DNA from: Reyranella soli
GTDB lineage: Bacteria; Pseudomonadota; Alphaproteobacteria; Reyranellales; Reyranellaceae
Length of the DNA: 64,000 nt
Assembly: GCF_007992495.1 (NCBI RefSeq)
Contig: NZ_BKAJ01000075.1
Location: forward strand, 18,477-82,476
Direction: 5' to 3'
The notes below the pieces were generated by a model. That model searched no databases. It was not told the origin of the DNA and saw only the letters and a program-made list of their open reading frames with translations. Below are positions 16,516 through 24,540 of this stretch, one piece after another. The number at the start of each line of letters is the position of its first letter. The first letter of the stretch is position 1. Position numbers and translations under genes: made by a program.

Positions 16516-17481
16516 TCAGCTCGGCTTGAGATTGAGGCGCGCGACGATCGGCGTCCACCGCGCGATCTCCGAGCGCAGCAGCGTCTCGGCCGCGGCGGGT
16601 GAAGCGTCGGGCCAGGTCTCGAAGCCCGCGGCCGCGAGACGCTCGCGCACGGCGGGATCGGCCACGGCGCGCGCCGCGGCGGCACGCAACGAAGCCAGCG
16701 CCGGCTCGGGCGTGCCGGGACGGACGAAGATCATCGTCCAGGCGGCATTGTCGTAGTCCGGGACGCCCGCCTCCTGCAGCCCCGGCAGTCCGGGCAACAG
16801 GGTGGAACCGCCGGCCATCGTCACCGCGAGCGCGCGCAGCTTGCCCTGGCGGACCAGCGGCATCAGCAGGCTCGGGCTGTCGATGCTGAAGTCGAGCCGC
16901 CCCTCGCCCAGATCCTGCGCCGAAGCGGCGGCGGCGCGGTAGGGAACGATGGTGAAGTCCACGCCGGCGCGCAGGCGAAACAGCTCGGCCGCCATGTAGT
17001 TGACCGCCCCCGGCGCGGCGGTGCCGCAATTGGCCGCCGTGCCGCGCTGGCGCAGCCAGGCGACGAACTCCGGCACGGTTTGCGCCGGCACCGAGGTGTG
17101 CACGGCAAGCACGAAGGGCTGACGCGAGACGAGCGCGACGGCCACGAAATCCGCCGCCGGGTCGTAGGCGAACTGCGGATAGATCAGCTTCATCAGCGCG
17201 TGGTTGTTGGTGGGGACGTAGATCGTCTGCCCATCCGGAGGCGTCTGCTGGAAGGCGTTGGCGCCCAGCGTGCTGCCAGCGCCCGCGATGTTCTCCGCGA
17301 CGATTGGACGGCCCAGCAGCGGCGTCATCGCATCCGCCATGATGCGGGCCACGATGTCGGACGCGCCGGCGGCGGCGACGGGCACGATCATGCGGATCGG
17401 CCGGTCGCCGAACAGCGACTGCGCCCCCGCCGCGAATGGTGCAGCGAGGAGCGGTGCGGCAAGCAGGCGGCGACGGTACAT
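16516..17481 (-). CDS. Bug/TctC-type periplasmic solute-binding protein
   Basis: 321 residues with a short signal peptide (MYRRRLLAAPLLAAPFAAGAQ). DRPIRMIVPVAAAGASDIVARIMAD and GAVNYMAAELFRLRAGVDFTIVPYRAAAASAQDLGEGRLDF are the two Bug-family signature areas. It is 27 nt upstream of the MmgE/PrpD gene in the same direction, likely one operon for a carboxylate. It is divergent from the MarR gene at 17629. Confidence 0.9.
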   Translation of the reverse strand: MYRRRLLAAPLLAAPFAAGAQSLFGDRPIRMIVPVAAAGASDIVARIMADAMTPLLGRPIVAENIAGAGSTLGANAFQQTPPDGQTIYVPTNNHALMKLIYPQFAYDPAADFVAVALVSRQPFVLAVHTSVPAQTVPEFVAWLRQRGTAANCGTAAPGAVNYMAAELFRLRAGVDFTIVPYRAAAASAQDLGEGRLDFSIDSPSLLMPLVRQGKLRALAVTMAGGSTLLPGLPGLQEAGVPDYDNAAWTMIFVRPGTPEPALASLRAAAARAVADPAVRERLAAAGFETWPDASPAAAETLLRSEIARWTPIVARLNLKPS

Positions 17482-17533
17482 GGTGCGGGTCCTGGCGGTT
17501 CAGCGACAAGACAATGCAAGCAAAAAGCCCACC

Positions 17534-17556
17534 GATCAAAGACTGAGCCTTTGATC
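17534..17556. promoter_or_regulatory. Probable MarR operator, GATCAAAG-N7-CTTTGATC
   Basis: A perfect 8+8 bp inverted repeat lies between the divergent Bug gene (start 17481) and MarR gene (start 17629). The 23-bp size and position fit a MarR dimer site controlling both directions. Assignment to the MarR protein is inferred from position. Confidence 0.6.
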
Positions 17557-17628
17557 CGGCGAGCTCCCGTTTGTTGCGCGGCCAGCAGCCACTGGCCACC
17601 CACGGCCATGCCGCGGTATGCCGATGTC

Positions 17629-18060
17629 ATGAGCACGCCGACCGATGACCAGCTTGCCAGCCTCGGCGCTGCGTTCGACGCTTTCGCACGCCGGTACAAG
17701 CTGCCGGATGAGCTTGGCTCGGAAACGCAGCTGAATGAGCTCGACAAGCAGACACTCATTTACGTGGCGGATCACCCGGGATGCGGGCCCACCGACATCG
17801 CGCGCTTCCTGGCCGTGCCGAACACCACGATCTCCTCGGCGACCGACCGTCTCGCCAAGCGCGGCCTTCTGGAGCGGCACCGCCCAGAGGGAGATCGCCG
17901 GGCCGTGGCGCTGCAGCTGTCAGCGGACGGCAAGGCGCGCGCCGACGCCATTGTGGCGGCATATCGCGACATTTGCCGACGGATGCTCGAACCGCTCTCC
18001 CCTGCCGAGCGCAAGAATTTTATCCGCATGATCACGAAAATCGTACATCACGAGGATTGA
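17629..18060 (+). CDS. MarR-family transcriptional regulator
   Basis: 143 residues from the ATG at 17629; an in-frame ATG at 17608 is possible and neither has a strong ribosome site. The winged helix is clear: LIYVADHPGCGPTDIARFLAVPNTTISSATDRLAKRGLLERHRPEGDRRAVALQLSADG. The two genes around it are a divergent Bug/MmgE operon and a downstream molybdenum hydroxylase operon, either of which it may control. The dyad at 17534-17556 is the visible candidate site. Confidence 0.88.
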   Translation: MSTPTDDQLASLGAAFDAFARRYKLPDELGSETQLNELDKQTLIYVADHPGCGPTDIARFLAVPNTTISSATDRLAKRGLLERHRPEGDRRAVALQLSADGKARADAIVAAYRDICRRMLEPLSPAERKNFIRMITKIVHHED

Positions 18061-18133
18061 ATAGTACGAACTTCGTTTTAACTTCTGGATGAGCGCGGTT
18101 GACGCGTTTTTGGCCTGCTCTCGGAGGACGACG

Positions 18134-18637
18134 ATGGCGATCAGGATCAACGGCACCGATGTTGCTGTGCCCGACGATGCGCGCGTTTCCCTGCTCGATC
18201 TGCTGCGCGAGCGGCTTCATCTGACGGGTAGCAAGGTCGGCTGCAATCAAGGCGCCTGCGGCGCATGCACCATCCTTGTCGACGGGGAGCGGGCGCTGTC
18301 CTGCCTGACGCTGGCCGTTCAGATGGACGGACGATCGGTGACGACCATCGAAGGATTGGGCAGTGCCGAAGACCCGCATGCGCTGCAAACCGCCTTCATC
18401 GAGCATGACGGCTTCCAGTGCGGTTACTGCACGCCGGGCCAAATCTGCGCCGCGGCGGCGATGCTGCGCGAGATCGAAGCGGGTGTGCCGAGCTACGTCA
18501 CGCCCGACCTGACGGCGCCTGTCCTTGTTTCGCGAGAGGAGGTGCGCGAGCGGATGAGCGGCAATCTGTGCCGGTGCGGCGCGCACAACGGCATCGTCGA
18601 TGCGATCCTTCAGGTCGCGGCGGAGCGCGCGGCATGA
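18134..18637 (+). CDS. paoA: Molybdenum aldehyde oxidoreductase, [2Fe-2S] subunit (PaoA/YagT-like)
   Basis: 167 residues from the ATG at 18134 with a CGGAGGA site; an in-frame ATG at 18089 lacks one. The first cluster uses C37, C42, C45 and C57 (plant-ferredoxin type) and the second C96, C99, C146 and C148. It passes electrons from the molybdenum centre to FAD. E. coli PaoA has a Tat leader for export; none is visible here from either start, so the complex is predicted to be cytoplasmic. Its stop overlaps the FAD-subunit start (ATGA). Confidence 0.9.
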   Translation: MAIRINGTDVAVPDDARVSLLDLLRERLHLTGSKVGCNQGACGACTILVDGERALSCLTLAVQMDGRSVTTIEGLGSAEDPHALQTAFIEHDGFQCGYCTPGQICAAAAMLREIEAGVPSYVTPDLTAPVLVSREEVRERMSGNLCRCGAHNGIVDAILQVAAERAA

Positions 18638-19617
18638 ATCCGGTCAGTTACCAACGCGCTTCCTCGATCGATCAGGCGATCCAAATGGCGGCTGGCGGCC
18701 GGGGCCGCCTGCTCGGCGGCGGTACCAACCTCGTCGATCTGATGCGGAAGGGCGTGGAGCGGCCATCCAGTCTGGTGGACGTGACGACCTTGTCGGACGC
18801 GATCGAGGAGACGAGCGAGGGAGGCCTCCTGATCGGCGCGGCCGCACGCAACAGCGCCGTCGCCGCGCATCTGCAGATTCGCTCGCGCTACCCGATGCTG
18901 GCTCGGTCCATTCTGGCGGGCGCGTCGGCGCAGATCCGCAACATGGCGACCGTCGGCGGGAACCTGATGCAACGAACCCGCTGCCTCTACTTCCAGGATG
19001 TTGCTGGCGCCCGTTGCAACAGGCGCGCGCCGGGGAGCGGCTGCGACGCCGCAGGCGGGTTCAACCGCTATCACGCGATCATCGGCGCCTCGCCCGCTTG
19101 CATCGCCACGCACCCCTCGGACATGTGTGTGGCCCTGGCGGCGCTCGATGCCCGCATCCAGGTTGCCGGGACGCGCGGCGCGCGAACCATCCCCATCGTC
19201 GACTTCCACCGGCTGCCCGGCGAGCGGCCCGATCTGGAGACCGAGATCGAGCCTGGCGAGCTGATCGTCGCCGTCGAGATTCCGCCGCCCCGCTTCGCCC
19301 GATCGACATATCGGAAGGTGCGCGATCGGGCGAGCTATGCCTTTGCGCTGGTTTCGGTCGCGGCCGGGCTGACGGTGCGCGCAGGCAGGATCGAGGAGAT
19401 CGGCATCGCGTTCGGCGGCGTTGCCCCGAAACCCTGGCGTGCGTTCAAGGCTGAGACGGCGCTGCGCGGCGGCCCGGCTACCTCGCAGGCATTCGAGGCT
19501 GCACTGGCGGACGAACTGGCCGACGCCACGCCGCTACCCGGCAATGCCTTCAAGATCGAGCTGGCGCAGCGCACGCTGAGCGCCGTCCTCACCGAATTGA
19601 GCGGGAGCGACCGATGA
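18634..19617 (+). CDS. paoB: Molybdenum aldehyde oxidoreductase, FAD subunit (PaoB/YagS-like)
   Basis: 327 residues from the ATG at 18634. The FAD_binding_5 motif LLGGGTNLVDLMRKG and the MATVGGNLMQRTRC segment are clear. The latter continues with CLYFQDV...CNRRAPGSGC...ASPACIATHPSD, the cysteine-rich insertion that holds an extra [4Fe-4S] cluster in PaoB and 4-hydroxybenzoyl-CoA-reductase-like subunits. That insertion distinguishes it from CO dehydrogenase CoxM. It is coupled by ATGA overlaps to both neighbours. Confidence 0.9.
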   Translation: MNPVSYQRASSIDQAIQMAAGGRGRLLGGGTNLVDLMRKGVERPSSLVDVTTLSDAIEETSEGGLLIGAAARNSAVAAHLQIRSRYPMLARSILAGASAQIRNMATVGGNLMQRTRCLYFQDVAGARCNRRAPGSGCDAAGGFNRYHAIIGASPACIATHPSDMCVALAALDARIQVAGTRGARTIPIVDFHRLPGERPDLETEIEPGELIVAVEIPPPRFARSTYRKVRDRASYAFALVSVAAGLTVRAGRIEEIGIAFGGVAPKPWRAFKAETALRGGPATSQAFEAALADELADATPLPGNAFKIELAQRTLSAVLTELSGSDR

Positions 19618-21926
19618 GCAGGATGCAGAATGCCGTCGTCGAATCGGTCAAGACCGTGCTGGGATGGGTTCCGGCGCAATGGCTGCCGGGCGGCACGCCC
19701 GATCCGTTGATACTGCGTCGTGCGGCGATCGGACGGCAGGCTTCCCGGTTGGACGGTCCCGAGAAGGTCAGGGGACAGGCGCGCTTCGCCGCTGAGGTTG
19801 CGATGGATCGGCTATGCTACGCCAGCCTGGTCCATAGCACCGTGACGCTCGGGCGGATCACGCGCCTCGATACCGCCAATGCGGAGGCGGCGCCGGGAGT
19901 GATCCTGGTGATGACGCACCGAAACATGCCCAGGATCGGAACCCTTGCGCTCATCGGCTTGACCGACCTGTCGGCCGTGGGCAACAGCAGCCTGCCCATC
20001 ATGCAGGAACCGGCGGTGCGGTATAACGGCCAGGTGGTTGCGGCCGTTGTCGCCGAGACGCAGGAAGAGGCGGATCATGCCGCCTCGCTCATCGAGATCG
20101 ACTATGCGGTCGATACCGCCAAGACCCGCTTCGACGACGCCAAGGACAAAGCGCGCACCCCGGCGTCGATCCTGATCGAGAAGAACCACGTCTCCGTCGG
20201 CAACGCCGAACGAGAGCTGGGGCGCGCGCCGCATCGCGTCGACAACATCTATCGGACGCCGGGCCACAACCACAACGCCATCGAGCTCCATGGCGTCACG
20301 GTCGCGTGGCAAGGCGGGTCGCTGGTGGTGCACGACGCAACACAGATGATCGCGCCAAGCGCCAACGCCCTCGCCAAGCTCTTCGGCCTCAAGAAGGAAC
20401 AGGTTCGCGTCCTTTCACCATTCGTCGGCGGCGGATTCGGAGGCAAGGGCCTGTGGGACCATCAGGTCGTGGCAGTTGCCGCGGCCAGGCTCGTCGACCG
20501 TCCCGTGCGCCTGATGCTGAGCCGCGACAGCGTCTACCGCATGATAGGCGGGCGCAGCCCGACGGAGCAGCGTGTGGCGATCGGCGCGGACGCTGATGGC
20601 CAGTTCACCGCGCTGGTGCATACCGGTTACTCGATCATGCCGCCCTACGGCGCCTGTCCCGAGCAATATACGCTGGGCACACGCGCGCTCTATCGCTCGA
20701 AGAGCTTCGAGATCGTCCAGCGCCATGTCGATCTCGACGTCGTGCCGAACACCTTCATGCGCGCGCCCGGCGAGGCGATCGGCACTTTCGCGGTCGAATG
20801 CGCCATCGACGAGCTCGCCCATGCGATCGGTATCGATCCGATCGAGTTGCGCCGGCGCAATGAGCCCGACCGGCACCCGATCAGCGACGCTCCTTTCTCG
20901 CAGCGCGCGCTGACGCAGGCCTATGCAGACGGCGCGAAGCGCTTCGGCTGGGAGCGCCGCCTCGCAGAGCCGGGCGCACGGCACGACGGCGAGTGGCGCA
21001 TCGGCATGGGCTGCGCGAGCGGCAGCTTCCCCTATGCCCGGATGCCGGGCGCCAATGTCCGCATCACGCTTCGTCGCGACGGCTCTGCGACCGTCTCGTG
21101 CTCGGCCCAGGAGATGGGCATGGGAACCGCGACGGTGCAGGTCCAGCACGCGGCGGATCGCCTGGGCCTGCCGGTCGAGGCGATCACGTTCGAGATGGGC
21201 GATTCCGCCTTGCCGGCCGGGCCGATGGCCGGCGGGTCGTCACAAACCGTGTCGGTCGCGGGAGCGATCATGGCGGCTACGGAAAAGCTGACAGGCGAAC
21301 TACTGCGCCTCGCCGGCAACGACAGTCCGATCGCCGGCCTGCGCGCCGGCGACGTCCGTCTTGTCGATGGAGGCATCGCCGGCATCAACGATCCGTCGCG
21401 GCGTGAGAGCTACCGGTCGATCCTGGCGCGTGCGGCGCGTGACGAGGTCACGGTCAGCGCAGCGGGAAGCGCGCCGCTCGAGATGCTGAAATTCGCGATG
21501 CACAGCTCTTCGGCCATCTTCTGCGAGCTGCGCGTGAGCAAGGTGACGGGCGAGGTCCGCGTGGACCGGTTGCTGGGCTCCTTCGATTGCGGGACGATCC
21601 TCAATCCGAAGACTGCGGCCAGCCAGTTCAAGGGGGGGATGATCATGGGCCTGGGGCTGGCGCTCACCGAGGAGACGTTGTTCGATGAGCGAAGCGGGCG
21701 GATCATGAACGCGACGCTTGCCGACTATCACATTCCTTCCCATCTCGACGTGCCCGAGATAGACGTGATGTGGACCGGCATCGCCGATCCACGGTCGCCG
21801 TTGGGCGCGCGCGGGATCGGCGAGATCGGTATCACGGGCGTCGCGGCAGCCGTGGCCAACGCGGTCTTCAACGCAACCGGCAAGCGGATCCGCGACTTGC
21901 CCGTCACCTTGGACAAGCTGCTCTAG
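19614..21926 (+). CDS. paoC: Molybdenum aldehyde oxidoreductase, molybdopterin subunit (PaoC/YagR-like)
   Basis: 770 residues. The two Mo-cofactor domains are recognisable by SPFVGGGFGGKGLWDHQ and NTFMRAPGEAIGTFAVECAIDE, with QEMGMGTATVQVQHAADRLG further on. The base-catalyst glutamate sits in ARGIGEIGITGVAAAVANAVFNATG near the C-terminus. It oxidises aldehydes or N-heterocycles with water as oxygen source. The cofactor is probably the cytosine-dinucleotide form, as in this family, but no maturation chaperone (paoD/xdhC) lies in the window. The paoA-B-C order matches E. coli yagTSR. Confidence 0.9.
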   Translation: MSRMQNAVVESVKTVLGWVPAQWLPGGTPDPLILRRAAIGRQASRLDGPEKVRGQARFAAEVAMDRLCYASLVHSTVTLGRITRLDTANAEAAPGVILVMTHRNMPRIGTLALIGLTDLSAVGNSSLPIMQEPAVRYNGQVVAAVVAETQEEADHAASLIEIDYAVDTAKTRFDDAKDKARTPASILIEKNHVSVGNAERELGRAPHRVDNIYRTPGHNHNAIELHGVTVAWQGGSLVVHDATQMIAPSANALAKLFGLKKEQVRVLSPFVGGGFGGKGLWDHQVVAVAAARLVDRPVRLMLSRDSVYRMIGGRSPTEQRVAIGADADGQFTALVHTGYSIMPPYGACPEQYTLGTRALYRSKSFEIVQRHVDLDVVPNTFMRAPGEAIGTFAVECAIDELAHAIGIDPIELRRRNEPDRHPISDAPFSQRALTQAYADGAKRFGWERRLAEPGARHDGEWRIGMGCASGSFPYARMPGANVRITLRRDGSATVSCSAQEMGMGTATVQVQHAADRLGLPVEAITFEMGDSALPAGPMAGGSSQTVSVAGAIMAATEKLTGELLRLAGNDSPIAGLRAGDVRLVDGGIAGINDPSRRESYRSILARAARDEVTVSAAGSAPLEMLKFAMHSSSAIFCELRVSKVTGEVRVDRLLGSFDCGTILNPKTAASQFKGGMIMGLGLALTEETLFDERSGRIMNATLADYHIPSHLDVPEIDVMWTGIADPRSPLGARGIGEIGITGVAAAVANAVFNATGKRIRDLPVTLDKLL

Positions 21927-21970
21927 CGGATCGCGGTAAAGTCCTGCTCGACCGAGTACACCTACGAAGG
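21927..21970 (+). pseudogene. Vestigial fragment of an hslO 3' end
   Basis: Directly after the paoC stop the sequence reads RIAVK-SCSTEYTYE in the same register as the Hsp33 tail GRVAVKCEFCSTEYTYDD. Bases 21944-21967 match hslO 2281-2304 at 23 of 24 positions, and the preceding GCGGTAAAG matches GCCGTGAAG after a 6-nt deletion that removes part of the zinc motif. It is too short to function and looks like a leftover of a duplicated or transferred hslO. Confidence 0.6.
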
Positions 21971-21978
21971 ATTATCCT

Positions 21979-23031
21979 GTGCAAGTTGCCATTCTTGGAG
22001 CGGGCGCGATCGCCTATGGAAACGCCGCCCTCCTGTGCCGTGATGGGCACGACGTCGCCCTGTGGTCCCCCTCCGGTCGGCGCACCGCGACGCTCGCCGC
22101 GGGAGCGCCGCTGGTTGCGACCGGTGCCGTCGTCGGCCGCTTTCAGCCGCGCGTAGCGGCAAGCTGCGCCGACGCGTTAGCGGGCGCAGAGGCTGTGGTG
22201 GTGGCGGTGCCGGGCTACGGACATCGTCCCGTGCTCGACGCCGCGGCGCCGTTCCTGCGCAGCGAGCAGGTGGTGGTGTTCAGCTCGCATATGTCGCTGG
22301 CGGCCCTCTATCTGGCGAGCCTGCTGCACAAGCGAGGCGTCGCCACGCCGATCGCGGCCCTCGGCACGACCGTCACCACCGGACGGCAGACCGCACCCGA
22401 TGCGGTGACCGTCAGCTCCGTCCGTGCCCGCCTCGACGTCGCCGTCCTGCCGGACTCCGCGGCCAAGAGGGGCATCGAGGTCTGCCGCGCGCTGTTCGGC
22501 GACCGCTTCGTGGCGCGTGACGGGCTGCTGGCGATCGCTCTCAGCAATCTCAACCCGCAGAACCACCTGGCGATTGCGCTGTGCAACCTCACCCGCATGG
22601 AGCTGGGCGAGGCCTGGGGGCAGAACCGCCACATCACGCCGGCGGTCGCGCGGCTGATCGAGACACTCGACGCCGAGCGCCTGGCAATCGCTGCCGCGTT
22701 TGGCCTCACGGTGCGCACCATCCACGAGCATTTCCATCTGTCGTTCGACGTACCGATGGGCCCGCTCGCCGAGATGACCCACGCGCTGGCGCAGCGCCCC
22801 ACGGACGTGAACGGCCCGACCACGCTCGACAGCCGCTACGTCACCGAAGACGTGCCGTTCGGCCTGGTGCCGACGATCCGGCTCGCGGCACTCGCCGGCG
22901 TGCCGGTGCCGCTGCACGAAAGCGGCGTGCGGCTGATGTCGGCGCTCTATGGCCGCGACTTCGCCGCCGAGAACGACATCCTGCCGCGCCTCGGGCCGCT
23001 GTCGCGCGAGATGCTGGGCGCGCCGGGCTGA
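21979..23031 (+). CDS. NAD/NADP octopine/nopaline dehydrogenase family protein
   Basis: 350 residues, GTG start at 21979 with a GAAGGA site. The N-terminal Rossmann motif is VAILGAGAIAYGNAALLCRDGHDVALWSP. The C-terminal half (from LSNLNPQNHLAIALCNLTRMELGEAW) is the all-helical opine-dehydrogenase-like domain with the conserved His in this helix and HLSF later. Family members join or cleave opines (amino acid plus 2-oxo acid) or reduce pantothenate precursors. No opine-specific neighbours are present, so the substrate is open. Convergent with the LLM monooxygenase across a palindromic repeat. Confidence 0.82.
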   Translation: MQVAILGAGAIAYGNAALLCRDGHDVALWSPSGRRTATLAAGAPLVATGAVVGRFQPRVAASCADALAGAEAVVVAVPGYGHRPVLDAAAPFLRSEQVVVFSSHMSLAALYLASLLHKRGVATPIAALGTTVTTGRQTAPDAVTVSSVRARLDVAVLPDSAAKRGIEVCRALFGDRFVARDGLLAIALSNLNPQNHLAIALCNLTRMELGEAWGQNRHITPAVARLIETLDAERLAIAAAFGLTVRTIHEHFHLSFDVPMGPLAEMTHALAQRPTDVNGPTTLDSRYVTEDVPFGLVPTIRLAALAGVPVPLHESGVRLMSALYGRDFAAENDILPRLGPLSREMLGAPG

Positions 23032-23041
23032 TTTAGGTCGA

Positions 23042-23168
23042 TCCGTCGTCCCGACCGGAGCGCGAAGCGCGGAGTGGAGGGACCTTCTCTCGACGATAAG
23101 CGGATTGTCGTGGAGAGAAGGTCCCTCCGCTGCGCGTCGCTGCGCTCGGCTCCGGTCGGGACGACGGA
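23042..23168. repeat. Dispersed palindromic repeat (REP-like), copy 1
   Basis: Outer arms 23042-23061 and 23149-23168 are perfect 20-bp inverted copies, and inner arms 23076-23091 and 23113-23128 add 16 perfect pairs around a loop containing CGAC...GTCG. The element fills the gap between two convergent genes. Its right arm (23119-23166) matches 61577-61624 at 45 of 48 positions, so it is a dispersed element and not a simple terminator. It would form a very stable hairpin and may also end transcription on both strands. Confidence 0.85.
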
Positions 23169-23171
23169 GTT

Positions 23172-24527
23172 CTAATCGCTCGCAAGCGCCGTGCGCTGGC
23201 GACCCGCGGTGTGGCGGTTGACGTACTCCGGCAGGCCGAGATTGCCACGCAGCGTGGTGCTCTCGTATTCGCTGCGGAAGCGGCCGCGCCGGCGCAGTTC
23301 GGGCACGACCAGCTCGACGAAATCCTCCGCGCCGTGCGGCAGGTGGGTCGGCGTGAGGTTGAAGCCGTCGGCCGCCTCCTCGTCGATCCACTGCTCCATC
23401 ACGTCGGCGACGTCCTCGGCCGTGCCTTTCAGCAGGAGGCCGCCGCTGCCGGCCGACTTCTTCTGATAGAACTGGCGGATGGTGAGGTTCTCGCGCTGGG
23501 CGAGGTTCCACATGTTGTAGGCGATGCTGCGCACCTTGGCGTTGACCGGTTCCGGCACCGGCCCGTCCAGCGGATGGCCGGAAAGATCGCCGAATGCATT
23601 GAACAGGCTGGCGAGACCGACCAGCGGATCGATCAGCTCCTGCAGCTGGTCGAACTTGGCCTGCGCCTCCGCCCGCGTGCGGCCGACGATGGTGGTGACG
23701 GCGGGCATCACCTTCAGGAGATCCGGTGCGCGGCCGTACTTGGCCATGCGCGCCTTCAAGCCGGCGTAGTAGGCCTTGGCGCCGGCGAGATCGACCTGGG
23801 CGGCGTAGACGACATCGGCATTGGCCGCGGCGATCTCCTGGCCCTGCTCGGCCGCGCCCGCCTGCACCAGGATCGGCCGTCCTTGCGGAGTCGGCGGCGC
23901 ATTGAGCGGGCCGCGCACGGAGAAATGCTTGCCGCGGTGATTGAGCACGTGGAGCTTGGCGGGGTCGTAGAACTGGCCCGACGCCTTGTCGTGGACGAAG
24001 GCGTCCGCTTCCCACGAATCCCACAGGCCGGTGACGACGTCGACGAACTCCTTCGCGCGGTCGTAGCGCGTGTCGTAGTCGAGATGCGCGTCGCGGCTGA
24101 AGTTCCAGGCTTCCTGCTCCGACCACGAGGTGACGATGTTCCAGCCCGCCCGGCCGCCGCTGATATTGTCGAGCGAGGCGAACTTGCGGGCGATGTGGAA
24201 CGGCTCGTTGTAGGTGGTCGAGGCGGTCGAGACGAGCCCGATATGGCTGGTCGAGGCCGCCAGCGCCGACAACAGCGTCAGCGGCTCGAGCTCGGCATTG
24301 CGGTTGCTGCGCGCCAGCGATCCCGGCGGATTGTCGTCGGCGCGGATGCCGATGCCGTCGGCGAAGAACACCATGTCGAACTTGCCGCGCTCGGCGATGC
24401 GGGCGCTGTTGAGGAAATACTTGAAGTCGGTCGCGCCGCCGGGCGGCACCTCGGGATGACGCCAGGCGGCGTCGTGGTAGCCGAGGTAACGCATCGAGAG
24501 TCCGAGCTTCATTTGCGTCTTACGCAT
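23172..24527 (-). CDS. LLM-class flavin-dependent monooxygenase, NtaA/DszA-type
   Basis: 451 residues from the ATG at 24527, which has an AGGAG site; a GTG at 24536 is possible. The fold shows LGLSMRYLGYHDAAWRHPEV, GKFDMVFFADGI, ARKFASLDNISGGRAGWNIVTSW and PILVQAGAAEQGQEIAA, hallmarks of the nitrilotriacetate / dibenzothiophene-sulfone monooxygenase clade. It uses FMNH2 supplied by a separate reductase, which is not in the window. It lies 13 nt after an Opp-type transporter operon on the same strand, so it probably attacks the imported compound. Confidence 0.9.
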   Translation of the reverse strand: MRKTQMKLGLSMRYLGYHDAAWRHPEVPPGGATDFKYFLNSARIAERGKFDMVFFADGIGIRADDNPPGSLARSNRNAELEPLTLLSALAASTSHIGLVSTASTTYNEPFHIARKFASLDNISGGRAGWNIVTSWSEQEAWNFSRDAHLDYDTRYDRAKEFVDVVTGLWDSWEADAFVHDKASGQFYDPAKLHVLNHRGKHFSVRGPLNAPPTPQGRPILVQAGAAEQGQEIAAANADVVYAAQVDLAGAKAYYAGLKARMAKYGRAPDLLKVMPAVTTIVGRTRAEAQAKFDQLQELIDPLVGLASLFNAFGDLSGHPLDGPVPEPVNAKVRSIAYNMWNLAQRENLTIRQFYQKKSAGSGGLLLKGTAEDVADVMEQWIDEEAADGFNLTPTHLPHGAEDFVELVVPELRRRGRFRSEYESTTLRGNLGLPEYVNRHTAGRQRTALASD

Positions 24528-24540
24528 CGAACGCACTCCT

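Noticed and set aside
15203..17599. A 798-codon minus-strand frame spanning the MmgE/PrpD and Bug genes
   Set aside because: It is a different phase of the same strand, rich in R/G/A with no domain, and crosses the start of one gene and the end of another. The true frames have strong family matches.
22177..24126. A 649-codon minus-strand frame over the opine-dehydrogenase-like and LLM genes
   Set aside because: It runs through the palindromic repeat and shows no recognisable motif; it is a GC-driven shadow.
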